A stretch of 64,000 bases of DNA from Vicugna pacos (Eukaryota; Chordata; Mammalia; Artiodactyla; Camelidae), in assembly GCF_048564905.1 (NCBI RefSeq), contig NC_132993.1:69533001-69597000 (forward strand), written 5' to 3'. A model generated the notes under the pieces. That model was not told the origin of the DNA. It was given only the letters and a program-made list of their open reading frames with translations, and did no database searches. Positions 48,885 through 60,594 of the stretch are shown in pieces. How positions within the stretch are numbered: the first letter of the stretch is position 1; each line of letters begins with the position of its first letter. Position numbers and translations under genes: made by a program.

Positions 48885-50368
48885 GACTTCAGACAATACC
48901 GTGGAGCTACAGTAATCAAGACAGCATGGTATTGGTGCAAAAACAGACATATAGACCAATGGAACAGAATAGAGAGCCCAGAAATGAACCCACAAACTTT
49001 TGGTCAACTCATCTTCGACAAAGGAGGCAAGAATATACAATGGAATAAAGACAGTCTCTTCAGCAAATGGTGTTGGGAAAACTGGACAGCAGCATGTAAA
49101 ACAATGAAGCTAGAACACTCCCTGACACCATATACAAAAATCAGCTCAAAATGGATCAAAGACTTAAACATAAAACAAGATACAGTAAACCTCCTAGAGG
49201 AAAACATAGGCAAAACATTATCTGACATACATCTCAAAAATTTTCTCCTAGTAGGAATAAAAGCAAGAATAAACAAATGGGACCTAATGAAACTTACAAG
49301 CTTCTGCAAAGCAAAGGAAACCATAAGTAGAACAAAAAGACAACCTACGGAATGGGAAAAAAATTTTGCAAATGAAACCGACAAAGACAGCTCATATGAC
49401 TCAATAAGAAAAAAATAAACAGCCCAATCCAAAAATGGGCAGAAGACCTAAACAAGCAATTCTCCAAGGAAGACATATAAATGATCAAAAGGCACATGGA
49501 AAAAATGCTCCATATCAATAATTATCAGAGAAATGCAAATCAAAACTACAATGAGGTATCACCTCACACCAGTCAGAATGGCCGTCATTCAAAAATCCAC
49601 AAATGACAAATGCTGGAGAGGCTGTGGAGAAAGGGGAACCCTCCTACACTGCTGGTGGGAATGCAGTTTGGTGCAGCCACTATGGAAAACAGTGTGGAGA
49701 TTCCTCAAAAGACTAGGAATAGACTTACCATATGACCCAGGAATCCCACTCCTGGGCTTGTACCCAGAAGGAAATCTACTTCAGGATGACACCTGCACCC
49801 CAATGTTCATAGCAGCACTATTTACAATAGCCGGAACATGGAAACAGCCTAAATGTCCATCAACAGGTGACTGGATAAAGAAGAGGTGGTATATTTATAC
49901 AATGGAATACTACTCAGCCATAAAACCCGACAACATAATGCCATTTGCAACAACATGGATGCTCCTAGAGAATGTCATTCTAAGTGAAGTAAGCCAGAAG
50001 GAGAAAGAAAAATACCATATGAGATCGCTCATATGTGGAATCTAAAAAACAAAAACAAACAAAAACAAAGCATAAATACAGGACAGAAATAGACTCATGG
50101 ACAGAGAATACAGACTTGTGTGGTTACTGGGGTGGGGGGTAGAGGGTGGGAAGGGATAGACTGGGATTTCAAAATTGTAGAATAGATAAACAAGATTACA
50201 CTGTATAGCACAGGGAAATATACACAAAATGTTATGATAAATCACAGAGAAAAAAATGTGACAATGAGTGTGTATATGTCCATGAATGACTGAAAAATTG
50301 TGCTGAACACTGGAATTTGACACAACATTGTAAAATGATTATAAATCAATAAAAATGTTAAAAAAAAA
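48885..50368 (+). mobile_element. L1 copy 2: 5'-truncated LINE-1, sense
   Basis: It starts 'gacttcagacaataccgtggagctacagtaatc' within ORF2 past the reverse transcriptase core. The frame at 48984-49418 encodes [20 protein letters not shown] and the downstream ORF2 segment, then a second frame at 49533-50045 encodes the 170-residue C-terminus almost identical to copy 1. An AATAAA lies at 50348-50353, followed by poly(A). ORF2 is in two pieces, so it is not functional, and it lacks ORF1 and the promoter. From 49580 on it is followed directly by copy 3. Confidence 0.9.
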
Positions 50369-51121
50369 AAAACAAAAATCCACAAATGATAAATGCTGGA
50401 GAGGCTGTGGAGAAAGGAGAACCCTCCTACACTGCTGGTGGGAATGCAGTTTGGTGCAGCCACTGTGGAAAACAGTGTGGAGATTCCTAGGAATAGACTT
50501 ACCGTATGACCCAGGAATCCCACTCCTGGGCTTATATCCAGAAGGAACCCTACTTCAGGATGGCATCTGCACCCCAATGTTCATAGCAGCACTATTTACA
50601 ATAGCCAAGACATGGAAACAGCCTAAATGTCCATCAACAGGTGACTGGATAAAGAAGATGTGGTATATTTATACAGTGGTATACTACTCAGCCATAAAAC
50701 CCGACAGCATAACACCATTTGCAGCAACATGGATGCTCCTGGAGAATGTCATTCTAAGTGAAGTAAGCCAGAAGGAGAAAGAAAAATACCATATGAGATC
50801 GCTCATATGTGGAATCTAAAAAACAAAAACAAACAAACAAACAAAAAACCAAAGCATAAATACAAGACAGAAATAGACTCACAGACATAGAATACAGACT
50901 TGTGGTTGCCAGAGGGGCAGAGGGTGGGAAGGGATAGACTGGGATTTCAAAATTGTAGAATAGATAAACAAGATTACACTGTATAGCACAGGGAATCACA
51001 GAGGAAAAAATGTGAATGAGTGTGTATTTGTCCATGTATGACTGAAAAACTGTGCTGAACACTAGAATTTGACACAACATTGTAAAATGATTATAAATCA
51101 ATAAAAAATGTTTAAAAAATA
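50369..51121 (+). mobile_element. L1 copy 3: LINE-1 3' end, sense, head-to-tail behind copy 2
   Basis: It begins in the middle of the ORF2 C-terminus ('acaaaaatccacaaatgataaatgctgg') right at the poly(A) of copy 2. It encodes [20 protein letters not shown] and then [17 protein letters not shown], lacking three residues (KRL or equivalent) present in copies 1 and 2. The 3' UTR is shorter and more diverged, with AATAAA at 51100-51105. It looks older than copies 1 and 2 and may be the original 3' end of the element whose 5' part is at 48885-49590. Confidence 0.88.
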
Positions 51122-51227
51122 AATAAAAAAGCATATGGAAACATATGTATGTATATGCATGACTGGGCATTGTGCTGTACACCAGAAATCAACACATTGT
51201 AACTGATTATACTTCAATTAAAAAAAA
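51122..51227 (+). mobile_element. Older L1 3' UTR, sense, right half
   Basis: It begins with the second copy of the 12-bp target duplication AATAAAAAAGCA (51122-51133). It continues 'tatggaaacatatgtatgtatatgcatgactgggcattgtgctgtacaccagaaatcaacac', with a final AATTAAAAAAAAA tail. It is the natural continuation of 48645-48884. Confidence 0.82.
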
Positions 51228-52739
51228 AGGTACGAACGGTATAGTGGACAGTATCCATAATATAATCCATTGCATAGAAAAAGCACAGACTTTCTACTTA
51301 TGGTCTTTTGTACCTCATGCCAAAAACTTAAAGTTGTCATAGTGTATAGCTTTTTACATTTATAATTCTGTGGCAACCAGATGATTTCTTTTCCTTATTC
51401 AGTGGCTATTGGATATTGGTGGATGTTTTGTAGTAGCTGCATTAGCCTGCTTTAGGTTGGAAATGATGTCTAATAGATTTACTTTTTAATATGCTCTCTT
51501 GAAAATATATGGAGAAATTTTGAAAAAATACACCTGAAGATGTTCAGGTCTCCAACTCTAAAGATACATCCGACATTCATTGAAACAATGACCCTAAAGA
51601 TAAAACATGCTAACTTGAGATGTTCTTGTTTTCAGGGATATTTTCCTTAAGACATTTGAGCAGCATTAGATGATGAAGTAATACATCAGCCTCTTACAGC
51701 TAACTTGAATTTTATTAGTGTGGTCAAGTTAAACTAGTTATAAATTCAGTCACACTCTATACTGCTAATTCATGGACATGATACGGAGCAGATATACACA
51801 GAGTTAAATTTGATAGCCTAATCAAAATATCAGCTTAATTAAAATGACTTGCTTATTTCAGTCTGACAAATTGAACTTTGTCAGGTTTTACTTTCTAAAG
51901 GGACATTGCAACATACTTTAAAGTAAGTAAACTCTAATTTTCCTCATTTATTGTGTTAACTTTTAAGGTCTGCATTGTTGTGGGTATATTTCTAAAAACT
52001 CTATTTCCAGCCTTTGTGTAGGTGAGACAGCTAGGCAGAGAAAGGTCAGAAAGAGAAATGAAGAGGTTTGACAGGAATTCAGGATTCTCAATGTGCTGCT
52101 CCTCACCATTAGTTTCCTGCAAGAAAATGAAGAAAAAAGTACATTAAGAGACTCAACCAGAATGGAGTCCTTTTATTGTCCTGATGTTGGATAAAATATC
52201 CTTTGGCCACTGTGCCTTCTTTTCACTGATTTTTCTGTCTTCAGCAATTCCTATGCTAACTACAGTTTGTGTGCCCCTGGAGAGCAGAGATGCCCCAGTT
52301 TTTCTCTCTTCCCCAGTAACTTCTCTTTTCAGCATTTGGAGTAAATAAGCTTCTGTGTACACGTTTCCCCTTTTCTCCAATAACAGTCTTCCTTCTCCTC
52401 AGATTAGAATGTTATATCTGATTTTATGTGTCTGTCCATATTCTCATCACTGACTTTGGTAGTCGATCTTGGTTGAGTAACCAATATACAGATTCAGTTT
52501 TATTTCTGGGACAAAATTCTGAGCAATATAAACAAGCTGTAGTCTCATCCTATTTCAGTCTCCTCAGGCAAGTTTGTTTTTCTCTCTAATTCCCCCATTT
52601 TTTCATTTGTAAAATGAGAAAAGAGGGCATCTTTTGAATCTGAAGTTATGTGTCAGTGAAGTAATCTTGTCTACCTCACAGTCTCATTGTATGAATCAAA
52701 TTATCTCCAAAAGAATCTTAGAAAATATAAGTCCCACAT

Positions 52740-52970
52740 ATTAAGTTCATACCACGTGCCAGATGTTTTTGTTCATTTGCTTTGATGCTCATAACTTTCC
52801 ACCAGGGAGGAATTAATTGCTTTCATGTAACAGTGTGGAAAGTGAAAAGAAAGTTAGGTTGCTTCTTAACGCTGCACACTAAGTGCCACATTTGGGCTGC
52901 ATGGTCCAAGGCCAGATTTTGTCATTACGATATGCTGCTCTCCTCAATGACCAGCTGTATTAGGGCATTT
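52740..52970 (-). mobile_element. Possible MIR-type fragment, antisense
   Basis: 'ataccacgtgccagatg', 'tttgatgctcataactttccaccagggagg' and 'gctgcacactaagtgcc' sit where antisense MIR blocks would ('catttaatcctcacaacaaccc...aggtag...cacacagctagtaagtggc'). It is highly diverged. Confidence 0.4.
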
Positions 52971-53439
52971 TGTAAACCAGGAAGTGCCATATCCGAGTTT
53001 AATGATGATGGTAATAATTGTGTCTGCGTAGGCATCTTCTGCATGAATCTCTGCCTGCCACTGCTTTTCCACACTGGTTCTCAACTTGATCTTCATCATC
53101 AGCTGTCAGTGTACATCTTCCTATTTTCTCAGTCCTTTAATCCATCCAGATTTTACTCCCTTCTGGACACAGTGGGGTCATCACTGCAGTGATAGTCACA
53201 AAACACAGCAGACTGCTTTGTTCTTTGTGTATCCACCTCTGTGATTTGTGAACCCTGCTCCCAAACGGCTGAATAGCACTAGAGACAATTAGAGAACATT
53301 GGTTGTCACCAGCATAATTCAGATGAACCCACAGTCACGTGGTCCATCATTGTTAGTCCTCAGTTAACAATCCTAACATTGTCCAAGTCATTACTGTTCT
53401 GGAAGTGAGATGAGGCAAATAATGCAGTTTATTCAACTT

Positions 53440-53778
53440 GTTTTAAGAATTTTGACACATGTCTGTATTTTGGTAACTGCCACCACTAACAAGATTTGCA
53501 GTCAAGCTTTCTGATCCCCTCCCCAGACCTTAGCAACCACTGACCTGTTAATCTGTCTCAATAATTTTGTAGTTTTGAGAATGCCACTTAAATGGAATCA
53601 GTAGGCAAACTTTGAGATTGGCTTCTGTGACTTAGCATAAAGCATTTGAAATGCACTGAGTAGTGCATATATCAATGATTTGTTCCCTTTCATTGCTGAG
53701 AGTATTCCATAGCATGGCTATATCACAGTTTGCTTATCCCTTGACATATTGAGGGGCATTGGATTGTTTACATAAGTA
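53440..53778 (-). mobile_element. Old L1M fragment, antisense
   Basis: 'aagaattttgacacatgtctg', 'ctttctgatcccctccccagaccttagcaaccactgacctg', 'cttctgtgacttagcataaagc', 'cctttcattgctgagagtattccatagcatggctatatcacag' and 'ggggcattggattgtttaca' follow the antisense L1M 3' region. Confidence 0.8.
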
Positions 53779-53779
53779 A

Positions 53780-54650
53780 TGCAGGTGGTACTGGGCAGAT
53801 CCATGCCCTATTAATCCCCTTACCTTGAGAGGGTAGGACCTGTACCTTGCCTGTCCCCAAGGGAGTATGACAAAAGAGATGTGCTACCACTCCTCTGATT
53901 CGGTTATGTTTTGTGACAAAGGGGCATTGCATTCGAGGATGTATTAATTAGTCCCTAATCAGCTGCCTTTAAGTTGGCAGTTGCTAAACTTTGTCAGTAG
54001 ATGACACACATTTTGGAAGGAAGAGACATCTTTGGTCCTTTGGCTCAGGTATGGCTCATTCACCAGGCTTCCGGAGAGTGCAGTTTTTTTCCACTGCCTA
54101 GCCACTGTAGTTATCTTCAGTGTGAGATGCCCGCCAGACACGGCTTTCTCTAGCAGCTGGCTGCGACTCTCAGTTCAGACAGAGGCAGCATGAGAGAGCG
54201 CATGTGGGGCCGCACCCCAGCCAGTGCACACACCCTTTCCTGCCCCACAGTGCAGGCTGTGGGCCCATGGGGCTGGCCATCCAGTGAGCCACCCCGACCC
54301 ACGCCCTGCCAGCATGCTAGGTTCTGCGGGGTTGGGGGGAGGTCTCTCCAACTCCAAGATCCCCCTGATGCCCTGGGCACGGGTGATTTTCTCTGTGTGC
54401 CTGAGGGTTGCTCTGCTTGCCTGGGGGCTGTGAACCAGCTCTGACCTGGCCACATGGTGCGCTGGCATGCATCCACACATTCTTCATTATGGTCTAAACC
54501 CTCCTTCCCAGTTTGCCCTTCCTCATCCCTCGATTCATCTTTGCACCTAATCTCCTATCATCATTTAATATTTGTTGATACTAAATGTCCCCTGTTTAAA
54601 CTTTGGGTTTTTTTGGCTCTTGATTGAATCCAGACTGATGCAGGTAATAA
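53780..54650. other. GC-rich unclassified block, possibly repeat-derived
   Basis: The left third ('gggtaggacctgtaccttgcc ... gtgctaccactcctctgattcggttatg ... gtccctaatcagctgcctttaagttgg') resembles part of an old mammalian repeat. The central part (about 54120-54480) is clearly GC-richer than its surroundings and is open in several frames on both strands, a consequence of base composition. No domain is recognisable in any of these frames. I cannot assign a family. Confidence 0.4.
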
Positions 54651-55889
54651 TCTACTCCCTCTACTTCTGAAGAACCACTTCTGATTTACTTGCTGGTTTT
54701 CTATTGAAATTACTGTAAGGATTTCATCAAAGGGGAAAGCATGCATCAGTCTGTGCTACTGAGGAAAAGAGAGCTACCATATGCTAGAAAGTCCACAGAC
54801 ATTTTATTAGCTGTGACATAAAACCAGATTGGAGGAAGTCACTTAGGGTCAAATAGTACTACTTGACAGAGCAGTGTCTTCTCAGGGGAAGCAGAGAAGT
54901 TTCTGGCAAACTCTCAGGACTTTGCAGCATCTAGAAAGGAGCTCGGTGACAACACATTACTTACATGCTGTAGAGATTGGCCTGACATTAAAAGTGCATG
55001 CAAAAAGGCTATAAAACAGAACAAAAATTTGCAAACTGCGAAAACATGTGAAAAATCTGACTCCCAGGTAACAGCTTTAGCAAACACAGGAAGGAAGAAA
55101 ACAGGGAGTGCAACCCTGTGCAGGTGGTGTTTTCCTCTTAGGACTTTCTGTAGGGCTGGCATCCCCTTCCCCTGAGGTGGCTGCGTCACTACTGAGATGA
55201 TATAAAATTTATAGCAGCTGAGTGTTTGAGAGGGCAAAAGTGACAGGAGCCCAGGGGACCCTGAGGTTGGTAAACGGACTTGCTTCCCTTGTTTCAGGAC
55301 AAAACCAGACCGGTATACATCTCTTCACTCCAGTGATACCCAAATAAAAATCAGTGAACATCGGGGCTAAAGAAAAGTTTATGCAATGGAGACTGAAAAG
55401 TATTTATTAACAAAATAGAGGTGGAATGCCATATCATTTGTTTGACATTCCAGTAAAAGTCAGTATACCACGAGCTCTCAGAAGTAAGATACCAAAGGTG
55501 CTGTAAAGACTGGAAGGGAATATACCATCTTCAACAGTGGTTCACTTTAAATAGTAAGATTATGAAAAATCATTATTTTCAGCCTTTTTATATTTATATC
55601 CTACATTTTCCTCCAGAATGATATATTGACTTAATATGTAAGTAATGATATTGTTTCAGTCCTTTATAGTCATACAAGTCTCTGCCTTCCCTATGATGGG
55701 AAATTCAGAGAACAGAGACAAATTCAAAGTATTCCTTCAACGTTTCCCCATTCTCAGTCTCTCCACCGGATTAAATCACCACCACCACTTTGGGCTGTGT
55801 CTTTCAGACCTCTCTTACTCGCTGGAAGGACACCAGCCAAACCAACAATAGTGGTTCCAGTGGTAGTGTTAATTACATGCGTTGAATAA

Positions 55890-56098
55890 TCCCATACCTC
55901 TGGGTTTAGTCCCAGTCTTCTACTGACTGTGTAGTCATTTAGGGCAAGTCACTCATCTTCTCCAGGCCTCCGTGCCCTTTCCATAAAATGGAGCTTATAA
56001 TAATACCTCATGTTTAGGGTTGTTATGAGGATTGGATTAATATAAGTAAAGCACCTAAACTGTGCTTGACGGATAATAAATATTATGTAATTGTCACT
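55890..56098 (+). mobile_element. MIR SINE
   Basis: 'ctctgggtttagtcccagtcttctactgactgtgtagtcatttagggcaagtcac', 'cataaaatggagcttataataatacctcatg', 'agggttgttatgaggattggattaatataagtaaagcacc', 'gataataaatatta'. It is a clear sense MIR over nearly its whole length. Confidence 0.9.
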
Positions 56099-56479
56099 AG
56101 CAGCAGCAGCAGCTTTGTCAATCTCATTCCTTTAATTTCTCGTATATCAACTAGTCACAAATCTGAGTCCCTAGTCCTGACCCGTCTTTTTATATCCTGT
56201 GTCAAGTTTTGATTATTTCCTGTCATCATTTAAAAAGTGTCCACATCAATAAATCACATTCCTACTATGAAACTTTCCGTGTTCCCTAAAAACCTATTGT
56301 TTCGTTTCTTTTTCCTGGGCTCCTTATCACAGTTAAAAGATACTACTCTTTTTTTTTTTTTCACGCATGCTTTAAACTTCAACCTTGTATTGTCAGCGCA
56401 GCTTTCCTGCAAGTTAAATCAACAGCTGAATCCTTTCAGCTGCATCTTGTAACTGTGTTTCCAATCCATTGCTCTTTCT

Positions 56480-56790
56480 GTTCCTTCTGCCAGCACCCTT
56501 GTTACCCCTGACTGCCTCCAGTCGCTTTCCTCCAGTTTTCACTTGCTCTTCATCCGGCTGTATCTCAATCTGTTGTCAAATAAACTTTGCTTAATGCCTT
56601 TTCAAAATACCCATGATTTTCCCTATGGCAAGTCGAAGGAAGGAAGTCCAAACGCCTTATTTCAGTGTCTTTCACATACATGTTCTGGTGAACTTTCTCA
56701 GCCCTTTCTCCTTCCTGCTTATTAAACTTCTCCAGTGTAAGTTTGACTGCAGTCAGTCAGGGTGACTTGCTTCCTTCCTACCTACTCCTT
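56480..56790. mobile_element. Possible L2-like fragment
   Basis: 'aaggaaggaagtccaaacgcctta', 'gtgaactttctcagccc' and 'ttctccttcctgcttattaaacttctccag' resemble L2 phrases. It is weak, and other origins are possible. Confidence 0.35.
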
Positions 56791-56839
56791 CATCATGAGT
56801 TTTTTTTCCCCTCCTAGAATGCCTGCTTTTAGGACGATG

Positions 56840-56924
56840 CTTAAGAGGCTTTGGAGTTAGATCATCCTATTAACTAACTGTGTGAATTTGGATACTTTCT
56901 GAAAAAACACACATTTTTTGCCTT
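56840..56924 (+). mobile_element. MIR SINE, part 1 (split by camelid SINE)
   Basis: 'aggctttggagttagatcatcctattaactaactgtgtgaatttggatactt' is the sense MIR head. The rest appears after the camelid SINE. Confidence 0.7.
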
Positions 56925-57062
56925 TTTTTTTTTTGAGAGGGCAGATAATTAGGTTTATTTATTTATTTTTATTTATTTACTTAATAGAGGTACTGGGAAT
57001 TGAACCCAGGACCTCGTGCATGCTAAGCATATACTCTATCGCTGAGCTACACTCTCCCTACC
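56925..57062 (-). mobile_element. Camelid tRNA-derived SINE (Vic-1 type), antisense
   Basis: A T run at 56922-56933, then 'gagagggcagataattagg', an ATTT-rich linker, 'gaggtactgggaattgaacccaggacctcgtgcatgctaagcatatactctatcgctgagctacactctccct'. The reverse complement has the A-box-like TGTAGCTCAGCGATAGAGTA and B-box-like GGTTCAATTCC regions. It is inserted in the MIR at 56840-57205. The target-site duplication is not clear by eye. Confidence 0.9.
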
Positions 57063-57205
57063 CAGATATGTTTTTTAATAGCTTTGATCCTCAGAAATTT
57101 TATTTGCCAAATGAAGGTAAAATTACCTGTCTCTTAAGGTTGTTATAACAATGAAATAAATAAGCAGTGTTCTTAGCACAATATCTGAGACATGGAGAGT
57201 GTTCC
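57063..57205 (+). mobile_element. MIR SINE, part 2
   Basis: 'ttgatcctcagaaattttatttgcc', 'tacctgtctcttaaggttgttataacaatgaaataaataagcag' and 'ttcttagcacaatatctgagacatgg' are the MIR 3' two thirds. Confidence 0.7.
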
Positions 57206-57239
57206 TAGTATAAATCTTAATCAACTGGGGTTTTTTGTT

Positions 57240-57630
57240 CCCTTAAGAAAAACATCCCCAAATGTTACCACTCTGTCCCTCAACCTGGACCACTCTGCCC
57301 ACAGGACTAGAATTCGGTTTCAATTTCCTGTTTCATAGCACCTCATTATAGGACTTCTCACATTGAGACACTTGTTATACTAATTATATTTCCCTGTCTA
57401 GATCCCAGAAGACACAGTTCCTCCCTGTTGTGTTCTTTGGAGAAGCACTGTATTTAACAGAGATTAAATATCTATCTTAAAGATTTGTGATAAGCAATAA
57501 AGGAGAACACACAGATACAAGTGTTTTGTATCTTCTTAAGTGCTCCGAATAAATGATTTGTTGTCCCTTTCGCAGCACCTAGTACAGTGCCCTGCACAGG
57601 GTAGTGACGTGCTTGTTGAATTCAAGTGCA
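57240..57630 (+). mobile_element. L2 LINE 3' end
   Basis: 'cacctcattataggacttctcac', 'ctgtctagatcccag' and, at the end, 'ttgtccctttcgcagcacctagtacagtgccctgcacagggtagtgacgtgcttgttgaatt'. The last block is the L2 3' terminus ('cccagcacctagcacagtgcctggcacatagtaggtgctcaata..ttgttgaat'). Confidence 0.7.
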
Positions 57631-60069
57631 CAGTGATGGCCTCTGAAGTGCGTGTTAAGGCACTTTGTTTATTCTGCATTGTGTTATCACTGATCATGTG
57701 GCCCTAGTGAAACATGCCGTTGTCTCTTTTAATCGTATTGTGTTTCTGTTCTATTATGTATCTACAGGTATGAGCCTACAGAAGAATCATACTAAAAAAA
57801 CCTGTTAAAGATATGCTCACATGCCTTTCACTTCTGTGTCATAAGCTAATTTTTGTAGTTTGATAAAGGGAAGAATGAGATACAAGAAAAGAGAAGGAAA
57901 ATGTGCTTTCACACTCAAAACTGGGTCATGGAACAGGTTTTCCATTTCAAGCATTCAGCAAATTAGACTGTGTCCTGGGAATCATAAAATCAGAAAGGGT
58001 TTAATTATTATAGGCTTTGAAAATAATTTTGGAATACTGTAACTATGTAAGACTACTACAGTGCAGATACATTCCCTCATATTTCCTCTTTCCCTGAGAA
58101 AAAGCCAGGAATCCCTTAACCTAGACTCCTCTGATAACCAAGAAAGACACTCCATTAACTGTATTTTCCAAAATTTCCTTTGTTGACACTTAACTCCAAG
58201 AGCTGTATGCCTCCAGCCTGAGCTGAATGAACATCAGCTGTTACAGAAAGTGTCCCTTCTCTTGCAGCTGTCCAGTTCTTACTGTGCAGATGGTTGGTTT
58301 CTTTTTCCTTTTACCAGCAATTCTTTTCTTTCTTCGCCACACTGGACTGTGATCCTTTGTGATCCTGTATGAGTGAGTCAGTCAGCAGTAGGAACACTCA
58401 TAGGATTGAGGACTTTTCAGATGTGTCCAAGTGAAAGGGAGCAGGGATTCAGAAATGAGGAATGGCTCTGAAGGCTGGCTGCATACTAAAAAGGGGCCAA
58501 GACTTCCTCCCTGTGAAAAGTAGATATTCATAGTTTTATAAAAAGCATCTTTGTCCTCAAAAAAGAATTTTGATTCTTGCTTCATTGTGTGTGGTCAGAA
58601 TAACAGAGTAGTCAGACCCAGAGAAGGTGGGTAGAAATAGCAGTTCAGAAGAGAAATCCAGATCTTTAAGCTAACTTGAGTCAAGATGGTTTGTCTCTTG
58701 CCGTGCGTAAGTGTCTCGATAGTTACCTCCATCCTTCAGCTAAAATCTTTCAAGTATACATAAATGTTTATTCCTGATTATTTCTAATATTCTTACATTT
58801 GTTATTTTAGTATTAGTAATAAGTTAATAGAAAAGAATATTTAATGTTAACATTCCCTATTTAATATTTTACATATTAAAATAGACAGTGCTTATGTATG
58901 TTGTATATGTAGATTATGCTATATACATAATTATATAGATACCATATGTTTTAACTAAGAAGCACACACAGGTTAATCCAGTTGCTTAATGGATATGCTA
59001 TGCCAATTATTTTATCAGACAATGTATAGAGAATATCGAAAGTTAAACACCTGTTTACGCTGAACAAATATTTACTACCACTGTTTTTTCCTACAAAATT
59101 CACCCTAAAATACCTATGCAAGGTAGCATGTCCATAACTGTTTGAAAACTAGTCATGATGACATTCACTAAAGTTCTTGGCATTTTATTAAGCAGCAGCT
59201 AGATTTCGTAGTCTAGACCCTAATGTCGATTACTGCAAAACTTAATTTTCATCAGCCTTTTTACATATAGACTTGCCTGCTTTAAATATTGTGTAATTTG
59301 TTTAAATAAAGAGATTCCAAGTAAGCTATTTGAGTAATTTGTTATGGAAGATTGTTTCAGTGTCAGCATGAGTTCAGAGTTAATTCAATATGTGAATTCA
59401 ATATGAGCTCAGTATGTAAATTTGAAGTCAGATTAAATGGATAGTCGAGGCAGAGCTTTGAGTGGGCACATGGGATGTGATGGATTTTTCTATCACATTA
59501 AATTTGACTTTTTTCAAAATCAAACACAAATGATCATAAGGTAAATAAAATCAGAGCCCAGAATATAATTATAAGAAGACTGGTTGTGCTCATTTTTCAA
59601 ATAATTATAATACCAAATTTCTTTTCTTGATCTTAGAACTGTGTGTTTAATTATAATATGACACTTACTAATGTGGCCTTACAGGATATTTCCAGCCAAT
59701 ATTGGCAGCATTCAGCATTTTATGTTCTTAGGCTGTTTAGGCTTATTTCATTCCATTTTAATTATTATTCTTAATGATGAACAAATTGTCCCATTTTTGT
59801 CCAGTGAGTACTCCTCTAAGTTGACACGTAGGTCTTTGTGATTTAACCCTAAGAGTCTTCATAGCTTTCCTTGTCTTCTAGAATGAAAGGTATTCTAAGC
59901 CCCCCTTGTACCTCTGCGGCCCCAGACCATTTAAAAAATTGATTTTGTGATATTTTATTGACCTGTGTAAGTTTATTTTATATTAAAGGGGGAAAAAAGC
60001 CTTTGGTTTTTACTTGAGTGAATATAATTTTATTCTTTTCCATGTGGGAATTTTAAAAAAATAATTTTA

Positions 60070-60335
60070 GGTTGTATTATTTATCAGTCTTTCTTTTAAG
60101 TCTTCTTTTAAAAGGTATTTTCCCACATCCAAAGTTACATACAAAATTTTTATGTCTTTTTCTATTCCCTGTATAATTGTATTTCTTACGTTTAAATTGT
60201 TGATCAATCTGGAATTTGGCTACAGGGTTATAGGACATGAGGTAGTAATCACACTTTATTTTTTTCCAGATGGCAGTCCAGTTGTCCAAACACCGTTTAT
60301 TAAATAATCCATCACTTATCCACAGTGCTTTGAAA
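60070..60335 (-). mobile_element. Old L1 ORF2-region fragment, antisense
   Basis: 'cgtttaaattgttgatcaatctggaatttggctacagggttataggacatgaggtagtaatcacactttatttttttccagatggcagtccagttgtccaaacaccgtttattaaataatcc' corresponds to the antisense L1 text 'taatccatctggaattgat...ccatatggatatccagttgtcccagcaccatttattgaa'. Confidence 0.75.
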
Positions 60336-60594
60336 TACTACCCATATCAATGTGCATTCTTATACCACATTGGCTTCTTAGAATATAGAACAGGATTTTA
60401 AAGTTTACTGTACAGCAGCAGAAACAAAATGCTGAATGACATCAGCACAATGCACCATTGGGTTTGATACGAAATATTTAGTTACAAACTGTTAGATTTG
60501 TAAAAGATGAGTTTTCTTTTCATATATGATTATGTCACATATTCCAAGGCTCTAGTTCTTGTAGTTTCTCAGTGGCCTTTTATATTCCTTCCTT

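Noticed and set aside
49004-49432. 142-codon frame on the - strand
   Set aside because: It is the mirror of the L1 ORF2 segment on the + strand and has no independent support. The same holds for the - strand frames at 50042-51182.
47685-50819. Three long similar open frames as possible host genes or a gene family
   Set aside because: They are the C-termini of L1 ORF2 in 5'-truncated LINE copies, followed by L1 3' UTRs and A tails.
52782-53192. 136-codon frame
   Set aside because: It overlaps a MIR-like remnant, has no domain or good start context, and length alone is not evidence in this composition.
54150-54480. Overlapping frames on both strands in the GC-rich block, considered as a small gene or CpG-island promoter
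   Set aside because: Openness in several frames at once follows from GC richness. CpG density is low and there is no recognisable peptide.
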